Assembly (NCBI GenBank): GCA_002352135.1
Contig: DEHW01000196.1
Coordinates: forward strand, 2,685-8,573
DNA: 5,889 nucleotides
Reading direction: 5' to 3'
DNA from: Lysobacterales bacterium UBA2790
GTDB taxonomy: Bacteria; Pseudomonadota; Gammaproteobacteria; Xanthomonadales; Xanthomonadaceae
Below are positions 1 to 5,889 of the stretch, piece after piece. The notes under the pieces were generated by a model that did no database searches, was not told the origin of the DNA, and was given only the letters and a program-made list of their open reading frames with translations. The number at the start of each line of letters is the position of its first letter. Within the stretch, counting starts at the first letter, position 1. The translations under genes were made by a program, and so were the position numbers.

Positions 1-58
1 GCATTTGCCGAAGTTGCCGCGGGCGGATGACGCTGACTGAGCCCAACAAACAATGGTC

Positions 59-1276
59 TCATTGCCAGCGTTGAGCGGCCCGCTGTAACCGGCGCAATCC
101 TTCGTCAACTTCCTGTTCGGTAATGTTCAGTGCGGGGACGAAGCGCAGTACGTCGGGCCCCGCCTGCAGTAGGAGCAGACCTTCGTCCGCCGCCAAGTCG
201 AGGAGTTCTGCGGCACGCCCGCAGCGCTCCGAGACTAGCTGCGCGCCGAGCATCAAGCCACGCCCGCGCACTTCCGAAAACAGTGGAAGCACGGCATTCA
301 TCTCGCGCAGTCCGGCGCGCAGTTGCTGTTCGCGCTTGGCGACGTTCTCGAGCAATGGCGCACTGGTGATTTCCTGCAGTGCCGCCAATGCCACCGCTGC
401 GGCCAAGGGATTGCCGCCAAACGTGGTGCCGTGACTGCCGTATCCCAGCACCTCGGCACCCTGTTCGCCGACCAGCATCGCCCCGATGGGGAATCCGCCG
501 CCCAGCGCCTTGGCCAAGGTCACCACGTCAGGACGAATGCTCTCCCACTCGTGTGCAAAGAGGCGGCCTGTTCGGCCGATGCCGCACTGGATTTCGTCCA
601 GCATCAACATTGCTCCCAGTGCGTCGCATCGCTTACGGAGTTCAGCGAGGAAGCCCGGCTTGCAGGGGACAACGCCGCCTTCACCTTGGATGGGCTCGAC
701 CAATACGGCGCAGACATCCGCCGTCAGAAGCTCGTCCAGTTGGCCGACATCATTCAGATCGGCATAACCAAATCCGCCCGGCAAGGGCTCGTAGCCTTCC
801 TGATACTTCGGCTGCGCGGTCGCCGTCACCGTGGCCAAGGTGCGTCCGTGAAAACTGCCGCGAAAGCTGAGAATCACGCGTTGATCGGCAGGACGCCCCT
901 GCAGACTGGCACGACGCCGCGCCAACTTGATCGCTGCCTCATTGGCTTCGGCACCCGAATTGCAAAGGAACACTCTCTGTGCAAACGAAGCCCTCGCCAG
1001 CAAGGCCTCCGCCAATCGGATCGGTGGCTCGCTCAGAAACACGTTGCTGGTGTGCCATAGCTTTGATGCCTGCTCACACAACGCCCTTTGCAACAGTGGA
1101 TTCGCATGCCCCAGGGCGTTCACGGCAATCCCACCAGCGAAATCGATGTAATCGCGTCCTTCGGCGTCCCACACGCGGGAACCCTCTCCGCGGTCGAGAA
1201 CCACAGCACGCGGGCGATATGTGGGCACAAAGACCTGCTTGGCGCGCTCAACACGCACTGCCGAACCTTCATTCAT
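59..1276 (-). CDS. argD: Acetylornithine / succinyldiaminopimelate aminotransferase (ArgD), complete
   Basis: Cytoplasmic class-III PLP aminotransferase. ArgD swaps an amino group between glutamate and N-acetylglutamate semialdehyde to give N-acetylornithine (arginine synthesis), and in many bacteria also makes succinyl-diaminopimelate (lysine synthesis). At 405 residues it is almost the length of E. coli ArgD (406). Visible landmarks are GGIAVNALGH (48-57), NSGAEANE (106-113, PLP phosphate), FHGRT (142-146; F142 stacks on PLP, R145 binds the substrate carboxylate), VEPIQGEGG (193-201), LDEIQCGIGRTG (226-237, D227 to the pyridine nitrogen), K256 in LAKALGGGFP as Schiff-base lysine, and HGTTFGGNP (282-290). 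No key residue is missing. The ATG at 1276 is the first possible start after an in-frame TGA upstream but has no clear ribosome site; a GTG at codon 7 (1258) is preceded by AAGG at 7-base spacing. AstC or GabT are less likely because the sequence follows ArgD throughout. It is divergent from the next gene. Confidence 0.95.
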   Translation of the reverse strand: MNEGSAVRVERAKQVFVPTYRPRAVVLDRGEGSRVWDAEGRDYIDFAGGIAVNALGHANPLLQRALCEQASKLWHTSNVFLSEPPIRLAEALLARASFAQRVFLCNSGAEANEAAIKLARRRASLQGRPADQRVILSFRGSFHGRTLATVTATAQPKYQEGYEPLPGGFGYADLNDVGQLDELLTADVCAVLVEPIQGEGGVVPCKPGFLAELRKRCDALGAMLMLDEIQCGIGRTGRLFAHEWESIRPDVVTLAKALGGGFPIGAMLVGEQGAEVLGYGSHGTTFGGNPLAAAVALAALQEITSAPLLENVAKREQQLRAGLREMNAVLPLFSEVRGRGLMLGAQLVSERCGRAAELLDLAADEGLLLLQAGPDVLRFVPALNITEQEVDEGLRRLQRAAQRWQ

Positions 1277-1403
1277 GGGATGAAATCCGTTGACTAGTCA
1301 GGGGCTCAGTATCGCCGATCCCCGAAGTCCCTCACCTCAACAAGCCCGTCGTTTCAATTCGTCATGGCTCTTGAGGGCTTCATGCACGCAAAATGTTCGC
1401 TCC

Positions 1404-1410
1404 CCGGAGG
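1404..1410 (+). promoter_or_regulatory. Ribosome binding site fixing the Cys/Met PLP enzyme start at 1418
   Basis: CCGGAGG ends 7 bases before the ATG at 1418, an ideal Shine-Dalgarno and spacing. The upstream in-frame ATG at 1364 has no purine-rich stretch before it, and its extra 18 residues do not resemble the family N-terminus, whereas MRFETLAVHAG matches the usual start of these enzymes. The start at 1418 is therefore preferred. Confidence 0.85.
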
Positions 1411-1417
1411 ACAACCC

Positions 1418-2548
1418 ATGCGCTTTGAAACACTCGCCGTACACGCTGGTGGCGAACCCGATGCGGAAACCGGTGCCATCGCGCCACCTCTGCATCTGTC
1501 CACCACATTCCAGCATGCCGCTGACGGCACACTGGATCGTGGCTGGATCTATCAGCGTTACGACAATCCGACCCAAGCGCGCCTCGAAGCCGCACTCGCT
1601 GCATTGGACGGCGCATCACGTTCGCTGTTCTTCAGCACAGGGCTGGCTGCCGCCAGCGCGCTATTGCAGGCAATTCCCGGAGACGGCAACGTTGTCTTTC
1701 AGCGTGATCTTTACCATGGCATTCGGGTCCTCGCACAAGACTGGCTGCCGCGGTGGGGGCTACAGGCGCGCTTCGTCGATGCCACGCAGCAGGATGCGCT
1801 GACTGAAGCGATCGACGAAAACACCCGCCTTATCTGGTTGGAGACGCCGTCGAACCCCTTGCTGACCATCGTGGACATAGCCTCAGCCTCCGCACTCAGA
1901 AAGTCGGCACAGGCCTTGCTGGTCGTCGATAACACGTTCGCCTCGCCTGTATTGCAGTCGCCGCTAGCGCTGGGTGCCGATGTCGTACTGCATTCCGCAA
2001 CCAAGTACATGGGTGGGCACAGTGACGTCATGGGCGGCGTGCTGAGTTTTTCCGCGCCATCGCCGATCGCAGAACAGTGCTTTGAAGTCCGCAAGCTGCA
2101 TGGTGCCTCCGCGAATCCGTTTGCCGCCTGGCTGGTCATGCGGGGCCTGCGCTCACTGCCCGCCCGGATGCGGATGCACTGCGACAATGCGCGTCGCATC
2201 GCAGACTGGTTGAGTGCACAGGATGCCGTCTCTGTTGTCCACTATCCCGGCTTGGCGAGTCATCCGCAGCATGCCCTCGCTCGACAACAGATGCGGGATT
2301 TTGGCGGCATGCTGAGTTTCGAGATGCGGGATGGGCGCGAAGCGGCGCTTCGCGTCGCAGAAGCCACGCAGCTCTTTCAATGCGCGACCTCATTGGGTGG
2401 CTGCGAATCCTTGATTGAGCACCGCGCATCCGTCGAAGGCCCGCAACCCACCTCGCCGAAAGCACTGTTGCGCCTTTCCGTAGGACTTGAGCACCCGGAT
2501 GACCTGATTGCGGATCTGGCGCAGGCACTGCAAGCCGCAAAGAAATGA
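1418..2548 (+). CDS. Cys/Met-metabolism PLP-dependent enzyme (cystathionine gamma-synthase / homoserine-ester sulfhydrylase family), substrate unsettled
   Basis: Cytoplasmic fold-type I PLP enzyme of 376 residues, close to the length of E. coli MetB (386). PLP contacts are intact: Y45 and R47 in YQRYDNPT (phosphate, from the partner subunit), STGLAA (73-78), Y100, D171 in VVDNTF, and K196 in HSATKYMGGHSD as Schiff-base lysine. R352 in LLRLSVGLE is the expected substrate-carboxylate arginine. The family joins an activated homoserine to cysteine or sulfide, or cleaves such products. Two specificity positions differ from cystathionine enzymes: I44 stands where E. coli MetB has D45, and T324 where it has E325. 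The substrate loop reads SLGGCESLIEHRASVEGP rather than the common HPA-MTH type, and Y100 is followed by HG rather than GG. I44 resembles sulfhydrylases, but the substrate cannot be decided. The gene starts 141 bases from the divergent argD start; a longer form from 1364 is possible but unlikely. The family call is secure, the exact reaction is not. Confidence 0.9.
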   Translation: MRFETLAVHAGGEPDAETGAIAPPLHLSTTFQHAADGTLDRGWIYQRYDNPTQARLEAALAALDGASRSLFFSTGLAAASALLQAIPGDGNVVFQRDLYHGIRVLAQDWLPRWGLQARFVDATQQDALTEAIDENTRLIWLETPSNPLLTIVDIASASALRKSAQALLVVDNTFASPVLQSPLALGADVVLHSATKYMGGHSDVMGGVLSFSAPSPIAEQCFEVRKLHGASANPFAAWLVMRGLRSLPARMRMHCDNARRIADWLSAQDAVSVVHYPGLASHPQHALARQQMRDFGGMLSFEMRDGREAALRVAEATQLFQCATSLGGCESLIEHRASVEGPQPTSPKALLRLSVGLEHPDDLIADLAQALQAAKK

Positions 2549-2549
2549 A

Positions 2550-2565
2550 GGCGCAAAATTGCGCC
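2550..2565. repeat. Perfect inverted repeat just after the PLP-enzyme stop codon
   Basis: GGCGCAA, two A bases, then TTGCGCC form a perfect 7-base inverted repeat, beginning one base after the TGA at 2546-2548. As RNA it can form a 6-bp stem with an AAAU loop. No T-run follows on the plus strand, so it is not a classical intrinsic terminator. It could be a weak or Rho-assisted terminator for the upstream gene, or an operator for the next gene, since it ends 5 bases before that gene's putative -35 element. Confidence 0.5.
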
Positions 2566-2570
2566 AACTC

Positions 2571-2599
2571 GCTACAGGGTCACATTCCCTTCCTATACT
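2571..2599 (+). promoter_or_regulatory. Putative sigma-70-type promoter for the DedA-PAP2-LssY gene
   Basis: TATACT at 2594-2599 matches the -10 consensus at 5 of 6 positions. Exactly 17 bases upstream, GCTACA (2571-2576) matches the -35 consensus at 3 of 6. Transcription would begin near 2606, giving a short leader before the GTG at 2633. The -35 is weak, so this remains a prediction, but it is the best promoter-like sequence I found in the window's intergenic DNA. Confidence 0.4.
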
Positions 2600-2621
2600 C
2601 CCCTGCCCCCGGCAACGCTCT

Positions 2622-2626
2622 GGTGA
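2622..2626 (+). promoter_or_regulatory. Ribosome binding site for the GTG start at 2633
   Basis: GGTGA matches the 3' part of the extended anti-Shine-Dalgarno complement (GGAGGTGA) and lies 7 bases before the GTG at 2633. The GTG at 2623 is out of frame and soon meets a stop, so it does not compete. The site is moderate in strength but supports the GTG start. Confidence 0.5.
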
Positions 2627-2632
2627 CACCTC

Positions 2633-4615
2633 GTGCTGAATGTTGATGCCCTGTTGCAGTGGTCCAGCGCGCACCCGATTGCAGCGGGCGGTCTGGCTTT
2701 TGCCATCGCCTTTTTCGATGCCATCGTCATCCTTGGCTTTCTGGTGCCCGCCGTGCCTCTGCTGTTTGGTGTCGGCACGCTGGTTGGTCTGGGCCTGATC
2801 GACGGCACCTACGCCATCATCGCAGCAGGCCTCGGCGCATTCGCTGGCGACGGTGTCAGCTTCCTGCTGGGGCGTCATTACGGTGATGCGCTGCGCCGCA
2901 CTTGGCCATTCTCGCGCTATCCCGAATGGCTACCCGCTGGCGAAGCCTTCTTCACCCAGCATGGGTTGAAGGGCATTTTCATTGCACGTTACGTCGGTGC
3001 GGTTCGGCCTCTGGTTCCTGCCGTGGCGGGAATGCTGAAGATGTCACCCGCCCGATACGTCCCCGCCAGCCTGACCGCGAGCCTCAGTTGGGGAGCGACC
3101 TTTGTGCTTCCGGGATGGTTGTTCGGTGCTTCGCTCGACCTGCTGGCCGCCGTGGCAGGGCGGCTTGCCATCGTCGCGGGCGTGGTCCTCGCGGCCATCG
3201 CCTTGACCGTGTTCAGCGTCCGCACGCTGTGGAGCGCGATCGCACCTCACGCGGGCCAGTGGCTGGACCGCACCCTCGCCTGGTCGCATCGACATCCGGT
3301 CCTTGGGCGCTGGTCCTCGGCATTGATTGACCCACGACAACCAGAATCCGCTTCGCTGCTGCTCTTTGCCAGCGCGCTGTTGGCGGCTGGCGTAGGGTTC
3401 TTCTGGACGCTTTCGAGCGTGCTAGGTCATGGTGAGCCGCTGAGTTTCGACCTGCAGTTGCATCAGTGGATGTTCAGCCTACGTCACCCGTTGGCCGATC
3501 CGATCATGGCCACGCTCTCAGGGCTCGGCCGCTGGCAGGTCTGGGGGCCCAGCGCGGCTGTGGTGCTCAGCTTTCTGTTGTGGCGAAAGCGTTACCTCGC
3601 CGCAGCGCACTGGGTGGCTTCGATTGCCTTCGGCCTGACCCTGGTCATCCTGCTCGGTGCCGTGATCGAACCACCGCGCCCACCCGAGATGTCCATGGTC
3701 GCGGGGTTCGGTTTTCCGTCCATGGACGTCAGCATGAGTGCGGTGGTTTACGGTTTCTTTGCCGTCCTGCTGGCGCGCGAAATTCGCGGCAGACGCGCGG
3801 TCTGGCCCTATGTTGCGGCCACCTTGCTGACGACCGTCATCGCGTTGACGCAACTCTATTTTGGCGCACATTGGCCCAGCGACATTCTTGCGGGACTGAC
3901 GCTGGGGATGACCTGGGTGGCCGTCGTCGGCATCGCCTATCGGCGCCGCGCGACGCGGGCCTTTCGTGCCAAACACCTGACTTTGCTGTTTTCAATCGCA
4001 CTGGCGCTGAGCTTTGGCTACTTCTTGCGCCGCGGTGTGGAGACCACTCTCGCCCGATTTGAACCGCCTCTGGTCGTCACATCGACATCAAGACAAAGTT
4101 GGCTTGCTGCAGACTGGCAACAACTTCCGCCACGACGGAATGACTTGCGTGGCCCGCAAGATTGGCTGCTGAACTTGCAATACGCGGGCCCTCTGGATCG
4201 CTTGTCGGCCATCCTGCAGGACGCCGGCTGGCAGCGCAGCGACGCGAAGGGCTGGCATGCGCTGATGAAGACGCTGGACAGTGCATCGACCGCCGACAAT
4301 CTTCCTCCCCTCCCCGCGGCGCACGAAGGTCGCTCTGACACGTTGATACTAAGTCGTCCCGCAGACGACCCGGACGCTCGCTGGGTGCTCAGGCTCTGGC
4401 CATCGCCCTTGCGGCTGGAGGATGGTCAACCGGTGTGGCAGGGCATCGTTTCCCAAATGCGTCTTCAGCACCACTGGTACGTCTTCACCCTGTGGCGAAC
4501 CGATCCACCATCCAATCTCGCGTCAAATGCATTGGCGCGGACACTGCAAAGACAAATGACCATCGACGTGAAGCAGCGCGAACCGGGTGATGAAGTCCTG
4601 CTGCTGCAGCCTTGA
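2633..4615 (+). CDS. DedA / PAP2-like / LssY C-terminal fusion membrane protein, PAP2 active site degenerate
   Basis: Inner-membrane protein of 660 residues with about a dozen hydrophobic segments and three domains. Residues 1-200 are DedA-like, the family linked to lipid transport and membrane homeostasis: D29 in the first segment, AGDG (71-74), GRHYG (80-84), FFTQHG (106-111), R119 and R125 six apart as in E. coli YqjA, and PAVAGM (129-134). Residues 240-465 look like a type-2 phosphatidic acid phosphatase: RP (349-350), FPSMD (361-365), YFGAHWPSD (409-417). The catalytic set is broken: K is G342, the PSGH histidine is D365 and the motif-3 arginine is Q407; R349, S363, H413 and D417 remain. 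Residues 487-655 fit the soluble LssY C-terminal domain: LNLQYAG (513-519), LPPLPAAHEGR (557-567), WVLRLWPS (584-591). The start is a GTG with GGTGA upstream; the stop lies 20 bases from the convergent ppc stop. The role is unknown; lipid handling in the envelope is inferred. The architecture is confident, enzymatic activity is doubtful. Confidence 0.88.
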   Translation: MLNVDALLQWSSAHPIAAGGLAFAIAFFDAIVILGFLVPAVPLLFGVGTLVGLGLIDGTYAIIAAGLGAFAGDGVSFLLGRHYGDALRRTWPFSRYPEWLPAGEAFFTQHGLKGIFIARYVGAVRPLVPAVAGMLKMSPARYVPASLTASLSWGATFVLPGWLFGASLDLLAAVAGRLAIVAGVVLAAIALTVFSVRTLWSAIAPHAGQWLDRTLAWSHRHPVLGRWSSALIDPRQPESASLLLFASALLAAGVGFFWTLSSVLGHGEPLSFDLQLHQWMFSLRHPLADPIMATLSGLGRWQVWGPSAAVVLSFLLWRKRYLAAAHWVASIAFGLTLVILLGAVIEPPRPPEMSMVAGFGFPSMDVSMSAVVYGFFAVLLAREIRGRRAVWPYVAATLLTTVIALTQLYFGAHWPSDILAGLTLGMTWVAVVGIAYRRRATRAFRAKHLTLLFSIALALSFGYFLRRGVETTLARFEPPLVVTSTSRQSWLAADWQQLPPRRNDLRGPQDWLLNLQYAGPLDRLSAILQDAGWQRSDAKGWHALMKTLDSASTADNLPPLPAAHEGRSDTLILSRPADDPDARWVLRLWPSPLRLEDGQPVWQGIVSQMRLQHHWYVFTLWRTDPPSNLASNALARTLQRQMTIDVKQREPGDEVLLLQP

Positions 4616-4635
4616 GTGCCGCGTTTAGCGCCCTT

Positions 4636-5889
4636 TCATCCGGTGTTCTGCATGCCTGCAGCGATTCCGTTGACTGTGGTCGCCAATGCGTGGAACAGAC
4701 CGTCATCGGGCCGCCCTGCTGCGCGCCAGCGGCGCAGCAAATCTATTTGTAGAAGGCTGATGGGATCGACATAGGGATTGCGCAAGCGAATCGAGATCCG
4801 CAAGCGTCGATCTGTGGCGAGCAATTCTTCGCTATTCTTGATCGTCAGCACCATCTCCCGCGTACGGCGGAACTCCGCCTCAAGCTGCGGATAGAACTGC
4901 GCATGCGCGGCGCCAGCCAGCTGCGAATAGCGCTCGAAGATGCCCATCTCGGTCTTGGCCAACACCATCTCGACATCGTCGATGAAGGTTGCGAAGAACG
5001 GCCAGTCGCTGGCCATTTCGACCAGACTGTCGAGGCCATTCTCGGCGATGGCCAGTTCCAACGCACTGCCGATGCCATACCACGCTGTCATGCCACAGCG
5101 ATTCTGCGACCACGCGAAAACCCAAGGAATTGCGCGCAGCGATTCCACACCAACCTGACCACCCGCAGCCCGCTTGGCGGGACGCGACCCCAGCTTCAGT
5201 CGTTCGATGACGTCGATTGGCGTGGCGGCCCGGAAATAGCTGACGAAGTCCGCATCCTCGTGCACCAGTGCGCGATACACCCGGCGCGATTCTTCGGCGA
5301 TTCCACCCATGATCTTGCGCCACGCTGCTTCTCGAGGCTCCGGCGGTCTGGGTCTAGCCGTAGCACGCAGAACCGCTCCCGTCGCCTGTTCGAGGTTGCG
5401 CAATGCCAACGCACGAATACCGTAACGCCGATGAATCACTTCGCCTTGTTCGGTCAGCCGCAAGTAGCCATCGACCGAGCCGCGCGGCGCAGCAATGATG
5501 GCGCGCTCTGTCTTGCTGCCACCGCGACTGGCCGAGCCGCCACGGCCATGAAAGAAGACAATGCGTATGCCGTGCTCGGAGGCCAGTGCGGTCAGCGCAA
5601 TCTGCGCACGTTGGATAGCCCAACGCGAGGCCGCCAAACCTGCATCCTTCGCACTATCGGAATAGCCCAGCATGACCATCTGGCGGTCACCCCGACGCCG
5701 CAAATGCGTGCGATAGGCAGCGTCCTGCAACAGCGCCGTGACGACCTTTGCGGCGGCGTCCAGATCATCCACCGTCTCGAACAAGGGCACGACATCCATC
5801 GGAATGTCGCCAGCGCGATCCACATGACCCGCCATTTTCGCCAGCACAAGCACTGCCAGCGCATCGGCAGCGCTGCGACTCATGCTGAC
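4636..5889 (-). CDS. ppc: Phosphoenolpyruvate carboxylase, C-terminal half (5' end beyond window)
   Basis: PEPC adds bicarbonate to phosphoenolpyruvate to form oxaloacetate, refilling the TCA cycle and supplying aspartate-family amino acids; it is a cytoplasmic homotetramer. The visible 417 residues are under half of the usual roughly 880-930. The frame is open to the window edge, so the ATG at 5883 is internal and not the start. Numbered from that Met: MLGYSDSAKDAG (71-82, K79 matching E. coli K546), FHGRGGS (111-117, H112 and R114 matching catalytic H579 and R581), R120 (R587), TEQGE (144-148), LGSRPAKR (231-238), VESLRAIPWVFAWSQNR (246-262), and the C-terminal MQNTG (E. coli ends MRNTG). 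K310, R368 and N413 correspond to the aspartate-inhibition residues K773, R832 and N881, so feedback inhibition by aspartate is likely. No frameshift or missing catalytic residue is seen. It is convergent with the DedA-fusion gene. Confidence 0.97.
   Translation of the reverse strand, partial: VSMSRSAADALAVLVLAKMAGHVDRAGDIPMDVVPLFETVDDLDAAAKVVTALLQDAAYRTHLRRRGDRQMVMLGYSDSAKDAGLAASRWAIQRAQIALTALASEHGIRIVFFHGRGGSASRGGSKTERAIIAAPRGSVDGYLRLTEQGEVIHRRYGIRALALRNLEQATGAVLRATARPRPPEPREAAWRKIMGGIAEESRRVYRALVHEDADFVSYFRAATPIDVIERLKLGSRPAKRAAGGQVGVESLRAIPWVFAWSQNRCGMTAWYGIGSALELAIAENGLDSLVEMASDWPFFATFIDDVEMVLAKTEMGIFERYSQLAGAAHAQFYPQLEAEFRRTREMVLTIKNSEELLATDRRLRISIRLRNPYVDPISLLQIDLLRRWRAAGRPDDGLFHALATTVNGIAAGMQNTG

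Noticed and set aside
1..58. Possible C-terminal tail of another gene (open frames ending at TGA 28-30 or 38-40 on the plus strand)
   Set aside because: Only 9 to 12 residues would be visible, in two competing frames, with nothing recognisable. I see no supportable feature or terminator in these bases.
323..1060. Long 245-residue open frame on the plus strand opposite argD
   Set aside because: It lies fully antisense to a clearly real gene, its protein has no recognisable motif, and such frames are common in GC-rich DNA.
1281..1293. TGAA-N5-TTGA resembling the MetR box TGAA-N5-TTCA
   Set aside because: One of the eight fixed bases is wrong, it lies next to argD rather than the sulfur gene, and such a short match is expected by chance.
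1277..1417. SAM riboswitch, MetJ box or clear promoter in the divergent intergenic region
   Set aside because: I looked for these on both strands; no AGACGTCT repeats, no riboswitch core and no well-spaced -35/-10 pair were found. The best candidate, GATACT on the minus strand, lacks a good -35.
1445..1452. GCTGGTGG, identical to the E. coli Chi site
   Set aside because: It lies in coding sequence, is a single 8-base match, and Chi is not the same octamer in all gammaproteobacteria.
2390..2878. 162-residue minus-strand open frame spanning the gap before the fusion gene
   Set aside because: It overlaps two well-supported plus-strand genes and has low-complexity, unrecognisable content.
3466..4062. 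198-residue open frame in a second plus frame inside the DedA-fusion gene
   Set aside because: The protein is rich in Arg, His and Pro and has no domain, as expected from a shifted GC-rich frame; the main frame encodes recognisable domains throughout.
4616..4635. Bidirectional terminator between the convergent stops
   Set aside because: Only 20 bases separate the stops and I found no stem longer than 3 bp and no T-run, so no terminator is supported.

Overview
The window is GC-rich chromosomal DNA carrying four tightly packed, ordinary-looking protein genes. All are clearly bacterial. The strong likeness of ArgD and the phosphoenolpyruvate carboxylase (PEPC) to the Escherichia coli proteins suggests a gammaproteobacterium, perhaps of the Xanthomonadales/Lysobacterales type. 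This is inferred from recalled family sequences, not from a search. I see no phage, transposon, tRNA, rRNA or CRISPR signal.

Layout from left to right: (1) a complete acetylornithine/succinyldiaminopimelate aminotransferase gene (argD) on the minus strand. (2) A 141-base divergent intergenic region. (3) A Cys/Met-metabolism PLP enzyme on the plus strand; its start is best placed at the ATG at 1418, behind a strong GGAGG. (4) An 84-base gap with a perfect inverted repeat and a plausible promoter. (5) A 660-residue, GTG-started membrane protein fusing a DedA domain, a PAP2 phosphatase-like domain and an LssY C-terminal domain. (6) After only 20 bases, the convergent 3' half of ppc (PEPC) on the minus strand, running off the right edge.

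The metabolic genes share a theme of amino-acid supply. ArgD acts in arginine and lysine synthesis, the second PLP enzyme handles a sulfur amino acid or homoserine ester, and PEPC refills oxaloacetate for the aspartate family. Their arrangement (divergent, then convergent) does not form one operon, so this is a thematic link only. The membrane protein is unrelated in function.

The most notable points are two departures from family norms. The PAP2 domain has lost the lysine of motif 1, the histidine of PSGH and the arginine of motif 3, so it is probably not a working phosphatase of the usual kind. The Cys/Met enzyme keeps all PLP-binding residues but lacks the acidic residues typical of cystathionine enzymes and has an unusual IEHRASVEGP substrate loop, so a metB label would be unsafe. 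I found no convincing new multi-gene system.
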